Below are positions 17,591-25,363 of a stretch of 64,000 bases of DNA, in pieces. The DNA lies in contig CBDEGI010000004.1 of assembly GCA_965237575.1 (NCBI GenBank), forward strand, positions 992,001 through 1,056,000. Reading direction: 5' to 3'. How positions within the stretch are numbered: the first letter of the stretch is position 1; each line of letters starts with the position of its first letter. The position numbers and the translations under genes were made by a program. The stretch is from JAKZVK01 sp965237575 (GTDB lineage Bacteria; Acidobacteriota; Terriglobia; Bryobacterales; UBA6623). The notes under the pieces are model-generated. The model was not told where the DNA came from. It worked only from the letters and a program-made list of their open reading frames with translations, and made no database searches.

Positions 17591-18028
17591 TTAGTGGATG
17601 TCAATCACGCGAGCTTTCTTCTGCTCGACTTCGACCTTCGGAATCGTGATCTCCAGCACGCCCTTGTCGTACTTGGCCCCGATCTTCTCGGTATCGACCG
17701 TGTCGGGCAGCGTGAAACTCCGCAGAAACGACCCGTGAGCTCGCTCAACGCGGTGGAGATTCTCCTCCTCGGTCTCCTTCTCATACTTACGCGCGCCCGA
17801 GAGAGTGAGCGTGTTGTCCTCGACCTTGACCTCGACGTCTTTTTCCTCGACGCCGGGCAGGTCGGCGCGAACGACGATCTTCTTGTCGTCCTCGGCGATG
17901 TCGACGCTAGGCGCCCACGTACGCGTGGACGGCTCGCGCCGGGCCGGCACGAATCCCAGATCAAACCATCGATCCATGTCGTCAAACCAGGGGGTCAGGC
18001 CCCGCGGGGTGTGTCTGATGAGACTCAT
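17591..18028 (-). CDS. Small heat shock protein Hsp20 (second gene of the pair)
   Basis: 145 residues from ATG at 18026-18028, preceded by GGAGGAAAG. Alpha-crystallin domain from about residue 40: VDIAEDDKKIVVRADLPGV, then the LTLSGARKYE strand, RAHGSFLRSFTLPDTVD, AKYDKGVLEITIPK with the conserved GVLEI, and a short C-terminal tail ARVIDIH. It holds unfolding proteins for DnaK/ClpB refolding. 63 nt separate it from the upstream hsp20, with which it shares the WF(D/G)D.DRWFD N-terminus, so the pair looks like a local duplication transcribed together. Confidence 0.93.
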   Translation of the reverse strand: MSLIRHTPRGLTPWFDDMDRWFDLGFVPARREPSTRTWAPSVDIAEDDKKIVVRADLPGVEEKDVEVKVEDNTLTLSGARKYEKETEEENLHRVERAHGSFLRSFTLPDTVDTEKIGAKYDKGVLEITIPKVEVEQKKARVIDIH

Positions 18029-18091
18029 TGTCTTTCCTCCTTCATGAATTCGGTTGCTGATTCTTCTCCGTGGCCCGTTCATCCGGGCCAC

Positions 18092-18553
18092 TTAGTGCAC
18101 GGTCACAACCTTGACCTTCTTCTCCTTCGCCTTCACCTTGGGGAGCGTGATCTCGAGCACGCTTTTCTTGTAGGAGGCTGAGATCTTCTCCGCGTCGACC
18201 GTTTCGGGTAGTGCGAAACTGCGCCGGAACGATCCGTAACCGCACTCGACGCGCTGCAGGTTTTCGTCCTTGGTCTCCTTCTCGAACCTGCGCTCGCCGC
18301 TCAGAGTCAGCGTGCCGTCGTCGAGCTTGACCTCGATGTCTTTCTGGTTGACGCCGGGCAGGTCGGCCTTGAGGACGATCTTCTTTTCGTCCTCGACGAT
18401 GTCGACGGTGGGGACGAAGCGTCTTGTCACGGGTCCCGGAGCCGGTTCCCGGGCAGGCTGGCATGCCGGCGCGAATGCGGCGTCGAACCAGCGATCGATG
18501 TCGCCGAACCAGGGGGGCGTGGGTCTCGTTGAAAACTTGATCAGGCTCATCAT
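18092..18553 (-). CDS. Small heat shock protein Hsp20 (first gene of the pair)
   Basis: 153 residues from ATG at 18551-18553 (a second ATG follows directly); GGAGG lies just upstream. N-terminus MMSLIKFSTRPTPPWFGD, alpha-crystallin core with VDIVEDEKKIVLKADLPGV, LTLSGERRFE, YGSFRRSFALPETVD and SVLEITLPKVKAKEKK. SVLEI replaces the usual GVLEI, a mild variation. It is a cytosolic holdase. Transcription should start at the promoter at 18588-18616, about 30 nt upstream of the start codon. The two Hsp20 proteins are similar enough to be paralogues that probably form mixed oligomers. Confidence 0.93.
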   Translation of the reverse strand: MMSLIKFSTRPTPPWFGDIDRWFDAAFAPACQPAREPAPGPVTRRFVPTVDIVEDEKKIVLKADLPGVNQKDIEVKLDDGTLTLSGERRFEKETKDENLQRVECGYGSFRRSFALPETVDAEKISASYKKSVLEITLPKVKAKEKKVKVVTVH

Positions 18554-18587
18554 GGTCCTCCGTGGCTTGATTTCTATCTTCAAGTAC

Positions 18588-18616
18588 ATCATAAAATATT
18601 AGTGTAATATTGTCAA
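18588..18616 (-). promoter_or_regulatory. Hsp20 operon promoter with an overlapping inverted repeat
   Basis: On the minus strand a consensus -35 TTGACA (18611-18616) is followed by 17 nt and a -10 TATGAT (18588-18593). The spacer contains the perfect inverted repeat AATATTA-CAC-TAATATT, a likely operator. The region is far more AT-rich than its surroundings. An 18-bp motif covering the -35 and spacer recurs at 18682-18699. Confidence 0.75.
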
Positions 18617-18681
18617 GTAAAATCTTGGCCTACGGATCTTGTTGGAATGATTGGCCTTGGATGGAAGATTCAGCACGTATC

Positions 18682-18699
18682 TTAGTGTAATGTTATCAA
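18682..18699 (-). promoter_or_regulatory. Second copy of the hsp20 promoter motif
   Basis: TTAGTGTAATGTTATCAA on the plus strand matches TTAGTGTAATATTGTCAA at 18599-18616 in 16 of 18 positions, 83 nt further upstream of hsp20. No -10 follows this copy, so a regulator-binding site is more likely than a second promoter. It lies between the hsp20 pair and the end of the permease gene. Confidence 0.5.
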
Positions 18700-18846
18700 C
18701 TTATGACGATTGAGCCCAAAGAGACGAGATCCCCGACTGCCCGGCCGCTGGGGTGTGGACCTCGGCTCGGGCCGATCAAGCGTAGGAGTGTTCCGGCGGG
18801 GGCGCTTGGTCTCTACTTTGAGGCGCAACCAGCCCAGACGCGCGAC

Positions 18847-20160
18847 CTATCCGTTACTCAAGTACAGGAATCTGGCCAGGAAGAGCAAGGTCATCAGGTA
18901 GACCAGCCAGCTTACATCGCGGCCTCGGCCGCTCAACACCTGTAGCAGCGTATAGGCGATGAAGCCGATGGCCAGGCCGCTGGCAATGCTGAAGCTGAGG
19001 GGAATGGTGATCAGGGTCAGGAAGGACGGGATGGCGATGGTGGGCTCGTCCCAGCGGATGTCGCGCACCGTTGTCATCATCAGCGAGCCGACGATGATCA
19101 GAGCCGGGGCCGTGGCCGCCCCCGGGATCGTCCCCACCAGCGGGGCTATGAAAAGCGAGGCCAGAAACAGCAGGCCTACCACGGCCGCCGTGAAGCCCGA
19201 GCGGCCTCCGGCGGCCACTCCAGCGGCGCTCTCGATGTAGCTGACGACGGTCGACGTCCCCAGCAGCGAGCCGGCCGTACTGGCGACACCGTCGGCCACG
19301 AGAATTCGCCGTAGCCGGGGAATGCGACTCTCGGCACCGAACAGGCGGGCCTTCTTGCCGACCGCCACCAGCGTCCCGACGTTATCGAACAGGTCGACAA
19401 ACCAGAAGACGAACACGATTTCGAGCAGACCCAGGCTGAGCGCCGAGCCGATGTCCAGTTGAAAGGCGGTGGCGGAGATCTGGCCCCAGCCGTAGTCCGG
19501 CGGCACCCAGTGGACCAGGCCAAACGGAATCGCGGCCACCGTGGTGGCGAGGATGCCGGCCACCATGGCGGCCTTCACGCGCCAGGCCAAAAGCGCGCCG
19601 GTCACGAGTAGCCCGAACAGCGCCAGCAGCGTGGTGGGTCTCGACAGGTCCCCGAGCGTAACCATCGTGACGTCGTGAGCGACGATGATCCCGGCGTTCT
19701 GCATGCCGATCAGCGCCAGGAAGAGCCCGATGCCGCCGCCGACGGCCCCGTGAAGATCGCGCGGGATGGCGTGAACGATCGACTGCTGTACCCCGGCAAA
19801 GGTAAGCGCGAGGAAAATCAGCCCCGAGACGAACACCGCCCCCAGCGCCGTCTGCCACGAGACGCCCATGCCGATGACCACGGTGTAGGTGAAGTAGGCG
19901 TTGATGCCCATGCCCGGCGCCAGCGCAATCGGGTATCGCGCATAGACCCCCATCAGCAGGCTACCGAGCGCCGAGGCGAGACACGTGGCGACCGCGACGG
20001 CGGTGGCGGGCATGCCGGCTTCGCGCAGGATCGAGGGGTTGACGAAGATGATGTACGACATCGTCAGGAAGGTCGTTACCCCGGCCAGGGTTTCGGTCTT
20101 CCAGTCGGTGCCGAGCTCGTCGAAGCGGAAGTGGCGTTCGGCTTGGCGGAGAAGGTTCAC
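18847..20160 (-). CDS. NCS2-family purine permease (AzgA/PbuG type)
   Basis: 437 residues from GTG at 20158-20160. About 12-14 membrane segments. Motifs of the AzgA-like branch: N-terminal F.F...GT.W.TE..AGVTTFLTMSYI, the NP.IL segment, APGMGINAYFTY, LVDLFDNVGTLVAVG-like text (FVDLFDNVGTLVAVG) and STVVSYIESAAGVAAGGRSG. The family imports hypoxanthine, adenine or guanine with protons across the inner membrane. It has no adjacent purine gene. The region upstream holds copies of repeat families C, F and B. Confidence 0.9.
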   Translation of the reverse strand: MNLLRQAERHFRFDELGTDWKTETLAGVTTFLTMSYIIFVNPSILREAGMPATAVAVATCLASALGSLLMGVYARYPIALAPGMGINAYFTYTVVIGMGVSWQTALGAVFVSGLIFLALTFAGVQQSIVHAIPRDLHGAVGGGIGLFLALIGMQNAGIIVAHDVTMVTLGDLSRPTTLLALFGLLVTGALLAWRVKAAMVAGILATTVAAIPFGLVHWVPPDYGWGQISATAFQLDIGSALSLGLLEIVFVFWFVDLFDNVGTLVAVGKKARLFGAESRIPRLRRILVADGVASTAGSLLGTSTVVSYIESAAGVAAGGRSGFTAAVVGLLFLASLFIAPLVGTIPGAATAPALIIVGSLMMTTVRDIRWDEPTIAIPSFLTLITIPLSFSIASGLAIGFIAYTLLQVLSGRGRDVSWLVYLMTLLFLARFLYLSNG

Positions 20161-20206
20161 GCGGTGTCAGGGCGTAGAGTACTACGCGCGCTGATCGTTG
20201 TGTGTG

Positions 20207-20224
20207 GATTCGTGATTCGTGAAC
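20207..20224 (-). repeat. Family C heptamer repeat (AATCACG), short copy
   Basis: GATTCGTGATTCGTGA on the plus strand is about two and a half units of the AATCACG heptamer read on the minus strand. It lies upstream of the permease gene. Confidence 0.6.
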
Positions 20225-20270
20225 GAGACGCCTCATCGGGCGCAGGGGTGCTTTTCCAGAACAGGGGCGG

Positions 20271-20338
20271 TGCGGGCAGGACAAGAGCCGAGCGGCGCTC
20301 GGCTCGCACGGGCGTGCGCCACGTCGGGAGTCGGCCGT
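20271..20338 (+). repeat. Family F dispersed repeat
   Basis: About 68 bp containing ACAAGAGCCGAGC, an internal palindrome GCCGAGC/GCTCGGC, GTGCGCCACGTCGGGAGTCG. A second copy lies inverted at 60019-60086. It is non-coding. Confidence 0.75.
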
Positions 20339-20378
20339 GCGAGTTGGCCAAGTAGCAGCGGTGTTCGTCGATGCTTTC

Positions 20379-20404
20379 GGGCGGACGCGGGGGTCCGCCC
20401 CTAC
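20379..20404 (+). repeat. Family B palindromic repeat
   Basis: GGGCGGACGC pairs with GGGGTCCGCCC around a small loop and ends in the conserved CCCCTAC tail. Intergenic. Confidence 0.6.
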
Positions 20405-20435
20405 GTACGGGTGCCTATGTCCGGCCAGTTCAAAG

Positions 20436-21527
20436 TTACGCCGCCGACTCCCGCACAAAGCCTGAGATAGGAATGATGAGCGGTTCCTTCGACACGCGCA
20501 AGGGCAACGTCGTCAGAATCACGCAGGTGAGCTTCGCGGCGGGATCGGCCCAGAAGAGCGTCCCGGTGGCGCCGAAGTGGCCGAAGGTGCGCGCCGAGCA
20601 GGCCTTGCCGAACATGCCCGGCTCGATCGCGAAGCCGATGCCCCAGGGCTTGTTGAGCCCCTGGTTGTGATCGACGATCATCGAGCGGGCGGTGGCGGGC
20701 TTGAGGACGCGGTCGTCGGGATCGAGGAAGTACTCGAGCAGCTTCGCCAAGTCGGGACCGGTCGAGTGCGCCCCGCCCCACGGAGCGCCGAGGTCACGCC
20801 AGTACGGGCTGTTCCAGTCCCAACTGCTGTTGTCGCCGCCGCCATAGAGGCCGGGTGCGTGCTCGACCTGGCTTTGCGCTGTTTCGGGGATCTTGAACTT
20901 GCCGAGCCCGAGCACGGTGCGCTTCATACCGAGCGGCGTGAACAGGTTGTCCGCCAGAAACCGGCGGAAGGGTTGTTTCGTGATCCGCTGCGCCACCTCG
21001 GAGGCGATGAGCAGCCCCATGCTCTGGTACTTGACCTCCGTTCCGGGCTTGAAGAGTAGCGGGGTCTTGAGCGCGCGTTCGATGAACTCCTCGATCGGCG
21101 CGTGGCGCTTGCGCAACTCTACGTTCTCAGGCAGTTGATCGGGCAGCCCGGAGCTGTGGCTGAGGATGTCTTTGATCGTGATCAGCTTGCGGTCGCCCTC
21201 GGTAAACTCAGGGATGAACTTGTGCACCGGGTCTGAGAGCTTCAACTCCCCTCGGTCGGCGAGCGCCATCATGCCGACGGCCGTCATCGGCTTGGTGATC
21301 GAAGCCAGTAGGAAAATGGTGTCGGGCGTTTTGGCTTCGCCGAAGACGCGGCGGAAGGTGTAGCTACCCTGGCGCACGTGCAGCCCGGCGGCGCGCAGCT
21401 TGCCGTCGTCCACCCACTTGCGGAGGAAGGCGGCGGCCTGGTCGAGCTTGGCGCGCTCGAGAGATGCGAAAAGGGGACGGCTGAGGGCGGCGGAGGTTGT
21501 CAGGGAGAGAAATGTTCGTCGTCGCAT
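20436..21527 (-). CDS. Exported serine hydrolase, class C beta-lactamase fold
   Basis: 363 residues from ATG at 21525-21527. MRRRTFLSLTTSAALSRPLFA resembles a Tat-type or Sec signal. The nucleophile motif SITK (SxxK) lies in LLASITKPMTAVGMMALADRG, YQS in VKYQSMGLLIASEVA stands where the YxN motif is expected, and HFGATGTLFW is the KTG-like third motif (HFG). The family includes esterases, D-aminopeptidases and DD-peptidases rather than only resistance enzymes, and the altered second motif argues against a true beta-lactamase. It probably acts in the periplasm. The gene stands alone. Confidence 0.82.
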   Translation of the reverse strand: MRRRTFLSLTTSAALSRPLFASLERAKLDQAAAFLRKWVDDGKLRAAGLHVRQGSYTFRRVFGEAKTPDTIFLLASITKPMTAVGMMALADRGELKLSDPVHKFIPEFTEGDRKLITIKDILSHSSGLPDQLPENVELRKRHAPIEEFIERALKTPLLFKPGTEVKYQSMGLLIASEVAQRITKQPFRRFLADNLFTPLGMKRTVLGLGKFKIPETAQSQVEHAPGLYGGGDNSSWDWNSPYWRDLGAPWGGAHSTGPDLAKLLEYFLDPDDRVLKPATARSMIVDHNQGLNKPWGIGFAIEPGMFGKACSARTFGHFGATGTLFWADPAAKLTCVILTTLPLRVSKEPLIIPISGFVRESAA

Positions 21528-21791
21528 CTGGCTCCAATCGGGGGGGCTCGAATCGTGGCTGATGATAACACGATCGGGTGCGCTTTCCGCGAATCGTATT
21601 CCGCAACGGGCGCCGAACCGTTACCGGTCCGAATCGTCCTGGAAAGAGCCGGCCGCGGATGCTATAACGTTGAACGGCGGCACGCCCGGCTCATCCTTCT
21701 CAGCTTGCGGTTACTGTCGGCAAACACCCGCCACAGCGTTAAGCATCGACACAACTGATGAACGACTAGGGAGACTGGTAGGAGGTCCAAA

Positions 21792-22616
21792 ATGGACTTG
21801 AAGATCATACAGGGGACGCCTCCTTGGGAGTGGCCGGAAGACGCCGGTAAGCAGTTTCTTGCGGTTCTTCGTGATGACCAAGCCGACGAAGCCGACCGCC
21901 TTCTCGCCGCGGATCTGGCGGGCGATTCAGTCGTCATCAACGACGAACTGGCCGATAGTTTGCTGTCAATCCTACGCAATGGCGACGAACCTGGACTTCT
22001 GCGCGGCATAGCGGCTATCTCTCTGGGCCCGGTCCTCGAGCGAGCGGACCAGGACGGATTCGAGGACTTTCTTGACCCCGTGCCGATCACCGAGGACACT
22101 TTCCATAAGATCCAGGAGTGGCTCCGTAGGCTCTACAGCGATACGGTCGTTCCCAAGCTAGTACGACGACGAATCCTTGAGGCATCGGTGCGCAACCCTC
22201 GGGAATGGCACCAGGATGCGATCCGGTCCGCCTACGCCGGCGATGACGAAGACTGGAAACTGACCGCGGTGTTCTGCATGCGTTGGGTTGGCGGTTTCGA
22301 CGACCAGATACTCGAAGCATTAGGAAGCGCGCACCAGGAGATTCACTTCGAAGCGGTGTGCGCGGCCGGCAATTGGGGGGTGGAGAAGGCTTGGCGGCAC
22401 GTTGCAGCGCTCGTCACAGCGAAGGACACCGACAAGCCACTGCGGATCGCCGCCATCGAGGCCGTGGCCGGCATCCATCCGAAGAAGGCAGAACAGCTTC
22501 TCATCGACCTCGCCGACGCCCGCGACGAGGACATCGCCGAGGCGGCCCGCGATGCCATGGTCATGGCGGAAGTGTCATTCGACGACGAACAAGACGACGA
22601 CAATATTTTCCACTGA
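21792..22616 (+). CDS. HEAT-like repeat protein, uncharacterised
   Basis: 274 residues from ATG at 21792 with GGTAGGAGG upstream. The protein is helical, with HEAT-like pairs such as LLRGIAAISLGPVLE, KLVRRRILEASVRNP, DWKLTAVFCMRWVGGFDDQILEAL (in pieces) and KPLRIAAIEAVAGIHPKKAEQLLIDLAD. The C-terminus is strongly acidic (FDDEQDDDNIFH). No enzymatic motif is seen and no signal peptide. It is followed 27 nt later by two overlapping genes on the same strand, suggesting a three-gene unit. A scaffold role is inferred from the fold only. Confidence 0.6.
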   Translation: MDLKIIQGTPPWEWPEDAGKQFLAVLRDDQADEADRLLAADLAGDSVVINDELADSLLSILRNGDEPGLLRGIAAISLGPVLERADQDGFEDFLDPVPITEDTFHKIQEWLRRLYSDTVVPKLVRRRILEASVRNPREWHQDAIRSAYAGDDEDWKLTAVFCMRWVGGFDDQILEALGSAHQEIHFEAVCAAGNWGVEKAWRHVAALVTAKDTDKPLRIAAIEAVAGIHPKKAEQLLIDLADARDEDIAEAARDAMVMAEVSFDDEQDDDNIFH

Positions 22617-22643
22617 AGGCAGACAAAGAGCCCGGCGCCGCGA

Positions 22644-23000
22644 ATGGCCAAGAAGAAGATCAAACCGAGCCAGGAGAAGCTGGTGGCTTGGATCGACGCG
22701 CGCAAGCGCCACCGCCTATCCCACACCCAGGTCCAGATGGCTCGTGAGCTTGGGATAAACCCGAAGAGGCTCGGCAAGAAGGACAACCACCACCAAGAGC
22801 CGTGGAAAATGCCGCTGCGGCAATACATCGAGCACCTATACTTCAAGCGCTTCGGGAAGGAGCGGCCGGACGTCGTCCTGTCTGTCGAGGAGAAGATGCG
22901 TCTCGATGAGAAAAAGAAGGCCGGCAGGCGCGAGGAAAAGCTGCGACGCCGGCAGGAAGAGGCGGCGGGACAGGTGGAGCCCGAGGTGAGTCGCGCATGA
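22644..23000 (+). CDS. Conserved hypothetical protein with a helix-turn-helix-like segment
   Basis: 118 residues from ATG at 22644. The centre reads LSHTQVQMARELGINPKRLG, which resembles a helix-turn-helix, then EPWKMPLRQYIEHLYFKRFG. The C-terminal third is a highly charged Lys/Arg/Glu helix, probably a coiled coil. I recall similar short proteins annotated as hypothetical in other bacteria but know no function. Its last codons overlap the next gene through ATGA (22997-23000), so the pair is translationally coupled. Confidence 0.65.
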   Translation: MAKKKIKPSQEKLVAWIDARKRHRLSHTQVQMARELGINPKRLGKKDNHHQEPWKMPLRQYIEHLYFKRFGKERPDVVLSVEEKMRLDEKKKAGRREEKLRRRQEEAAGQVEPEVSRA

Positions 23001-23671
23001 GCGAGATGAGCGCAAAGCATCGACAACTAGAGTCTCCACAGCCTGTTGGCAAAATCTCCTGGCATGGCGTGATCCTCGCGGTACAACCCCGTATTCGGCT
23101 CACGCGCTCCTTCGACCAGCGGAGCCATAGCTACCTCGGTTACGTGTTGCACCTCAAGGGTACGGTGGACGGCGAGACCAGCGAGTTCATGGTCGCCATT
23201 GGCGCGGGTGCACACGCCAAACACCAGTTTCAGGCCGGTGACGAGGTGAGCGGCGAGGGTGTCTTCGTGACTGATCCCCGCACGAAGACGGCTGATCTTT
23301 ACAAAGTGAGCAAGCTTCAGGTGCTAAAACATAGCCAGGGCCAAGCGCATGAATCGCCGCCCTGGCACGGCATTCCTCCGGAGCTTCCGGTGTATCGCGA
23401 GCGCGGTCATCGCCGGCTGTCTGCCCGGACCTATGCGACGAAGTGCTCGACCTGCATCTGGGGCTGCAAGATGTCGGTGGCGATGATCATCGATCAGTGG
23501 AACCCGAGTCAGAAACGGTACCGCGAGGAGACGTTCTGCTATGGGCCTCTCTCGTGCCCGCACCACAAGGCCGGCCCTACCCGCAAGGTGCCCGGGAGAA
23601 AAGGCATGAGCTGGGAGGAGGAGGATTGGGTCGAACAGGAAGGCGTCGCGCACCGCCGTCCCGACGATTGA
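22997..23671 (+). CDS. Uncharacterised protein with a Cys/His cluster
   Basis: 224 residues from ATG at 22997, overlapping the upstream stop by 4 nt. The N-terminal 110 residues are beta-rich (WHGVILAVQPRIRL, YLGYVLHLKGTVDG, FQAGDEVSGEGVFV), suggestive of an OB-like barrel. The second half has C-T-C-I-W-G-C then F-C-Y-G-P-L-S-C-P-H-H, five Cys and two His that could hold zinc or a cluster. The end GMSWEEEDWVEQEGVAHRR is acidic. I do not recognise the family. Coupling to the HTH-like gene suggests a shared nucleic-acid-related role, which is inference. Confidence 0.62.
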   Translation: MSEMSAKHRQLESPQPVGKISWHGVILAVQPRIRLTRSFDQRSHSYLGYVLHLKGTVDGETSEFMVAIGAGAHAKHQFQAGDEVSGEGVFVTDPRTKTADLYKVSKLQVLKHSQGQAHESPPWHGIPPELPVYRERGHRRLSARTYATKCSTCIWGCKMSVAMIIDQWNPSQKRYREETFCYGPLSCPHHKAGPTRKVPGRKGMSWEEEDWVEQEGVAHRRPDD

Positions 23672-23820
23672 TGGCGGCCTGATTCGCCTTACGCCCCGCC
23701 ACGCCCTCGCCTCCTTCCGCTCAGTTCTGCTCAAAACATTCCCCTTCTCTTTTGTATTTGCATTCGCCACCGATTCGTGGCAGAATACTATGGCGAACAA
23801 AAGACGAAGAAAGGAATGGC

Positions 23821-24534
23821 TTGCCCGCTTCTCCCCGTCTGGACACGCTTCGAGACCTGCTGCGCAAGCAGGGCTTGGGTGGAGCTTTGCCCAAGCCCGC
23901 GGGCCGCCGCGAGCCGCCCGTCCCGACCGGCTTGGTCGAGCTGGACGCGCTGCTCGGCGGCGGCGTCCCGCGCGGACAGATTAGCGAGCTGGTCGGGGCG
24001 GACTCCAGCGGGCGCACGAGCGTTGTTTTCTCGTTGTTGGCCGGGGCGACCGGGCGCGGCGAGGTGGCGGCCTATATCGACGCGACCGACTGCCTCGATC
24101 CGCCCTCGGCCCGGCAGGCCAGGGTCGTGCTCGAGCGACTGTTGTGGGTGCGCTGCGGGACGTCGGGGCGGGCGCCGGCGAGGAGGAGGTACGAACGGAT
24201 CGTCGCCAAGCAAGCGCGGGTGGACAAGGCTTGGCAGGCGATCAATTTGGTAGCGTCGGCCGGCGGGTTCGGCGTGATCGTGCTCGATTTGGGCGGGTTG
24301 CCGCGTCGCAGGCTGCGTGCCTGGCAAAGCCGGCAGTGGCTGCGGCTGTTGCGGGCGGTGGAGAACAGTCCGACGGCGCTGGTGGTGTTGGCCGGGGAGC
24401 ACCTGGCGGCGAGTGTGTCGGCCTTGGTGCTGGGGCTGTCGCGCGAGAAAGCTTGTTGGTCGGGCAAGGCGGGTGTGTCGTTGTTGTTGGACGGGATGGA
24501 GAGTCAGGTGAGGGTGTTGCAGCAGCGGCGGTAG
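23821..24534 (+). CDS. imuA: ImuA, RecA-like mutasome accessory protein
   Basis: 237 residues from TTG at 23821, chosen because AAAGGAATGG lies just upstream; the frame is open back to 23752. RecA-fold features: VPTGLVELDALLGGGVPRGQISELVG, a P-loop-like GADSSGRTS in which Arg replaces the Walker Lys (common in ImuA), VAAYIDATDCLDP, and GVIVLDLGG as Walker B. ImuA works with ImuB and DnaE2 in SOS-induced error-prone lesion bypass; in Myxococcus ImuA modulates RecA. The gene starts the imuA-imuB-dnaE2 series but is cut off from imuB by a transposon-like unit at 24562-25213. I could not identify a LexA box. Confidence 0.82.
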   Translation: MPASPRLDTLRDLLRKQGLGGALPKPAGRREPPVPTGLVELDALLGGGVPRGQISELVGADSSGRTSVVFSLLAGATGRGEVAAYIDATDCLDPPSARQARVVLERLLWVRCGTSGRAPARRRYERIVAKQARVDKAWQAINLVASAGGFGVIVLDLGGLPRRRLRAWQSRQWLRLLRAVENSPTALVVLAGEHLAASVSALVLGLSREKACWSGKAGVSLLLDGMESQVRVLQQRR

Positions 24535-24650
24535 AGAGGGAGGGAAGACGCTCGGCGGTAGTGCCCTGTAGGGGTACGGGAAAATAGCCCACGGCTTCAA
24601 GCCGTGGGTACGAATCACAAAACGGAGAAGCCCTGAAGGGACGTAGGAAA

Positions 24651-25153
24651 ATGACGCATAGCTTCCACTATGTATTGATTCATGTCGTTTTCTCGACCAA
24701 AGAACGGCAGCCGATTCTAACCGATGACATTCGCAACCGTCTCTTTAGCTACATGGGTGGAATCGTACGGGATGCCGGCGGGAAGGCATTGATCATCAAC
24801 GGTGTCGCCGATCACGTTCATTGCCTTGCCTCGATGCCCTCCATTGCCTTGCCTCGATGCCCTCCACCGTGTCCTCGGCGGATATGATCCGCATGATGAA
24901 GGGGAAGTCGTCGAAATGGGTTCACGAGCATTTCCCTAAGAAGCGATCTTTTGCGTGGCAGCGGGGATATGGAGCTTTCAGTTTGAGCCATTCGAAGTTG
25001 GGAGAAGTGACCCGATACATCACCAATCAAGAGCAACACCATCGGAAGGTGTCGTTCCAAGAGGAGTTCCTGTCTCTGTTGAAGAAACACGATATTGAAT
25101 TTGATGAACGCTATATTTGGGGTGAAATTCTCCTGCGCCCCTTCAGGGCTTGA
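24651..25153 (+). pseudogene. IS200-like Y1 transposase (RAYT), frameshifted by a 23-bp duplication
   Basis: ATG at 24651 starts MTHSFHYVLIHVVFSTKERQ, typical of transposase IS200-like proteins, and runs to the metal motif VADHVH (HxH-type, here DHVH). A perfect duplication of CATTGCCTTGCCTCGATGC plus CCTC (24819-24841, 24842-24864) then shifts the frame, ending at 24887. The other frame continues from about 24865 with STVSSADMIRMMKGKSSKWVHE, FAWQRGYGAFSLS and YITNQEQHHRK, which contains the catalytic Tyr region, to the stop at 25153. Removing one 23-bp copy gives a complete protein of about 159 residues. The rest is undamaged, so inactivation looks recent, or is a sequence error. Confidence 0.85.
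24819..24864 (+). repeat. Perfect 23-bp tandem duplication, frameshifting
   Basis: Two identical 23-bp copies (24819-24841 and 24842-24864) inside the RAYT gene. The length is not a multiple of three, so the reading frame breaks here. Confidence 0.95.
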
Positions 25154-25363
25154 CTGATGCTGCGTACCCACGGTTGAAACCGTGGGCTATTTTCCTGGGC
25201 CCCTATGGGGCAAACCCAGGGCATGTGCCTCTACGGCAAATGCGCAGGCCTGCTGCTTGGACCTGAAGCACCCATGGATCTGTTGGCAACATCATGTGCT
25301 CGCTGTCGCACATTGAGGCCAATAGGGACGGTCACGCTTGCTATTTTCTTCGTGTAACTTTGT

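Larger units (their letters stand above)
24562..25213 (+). mobile_element. REP-associated tyrosine transposase unit between imuA and imuB
   Basis: A frameshifted Y1 transposase gene is bracketed by paired hairpins in inverted orientation. Left: GCCCTGTAGGGG (near 24563), then GGAAAATAGCCCACGG with its internal stem TTCAAGCCGTGGG to 24612. Right: CGTACCCACGG, TTGAAACCGTGGG, CTATTTTCC (25163-25196), then GGGCCCCTATGGGGC to about 25212. The right end is nearly the complement of the left. A second nested pair, GCCCTGAAGGG near 24631 and CCCCTTCAGGGC near 25138, lies closer to the gene. This is the arrangement of RAYT genes with cognate REP sequences. An orphan copy of the hairpin pair is at 47664-47712. 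Confidence 0.82.

Noticed and set aside
23700..23821. LexA box upstream of imuA
   Set aside because: I looked for paired GAAC/GTTC or similar palindromes and found only isolated half-like words; nothing shared with the imuB or dnaE2 upstream regions.
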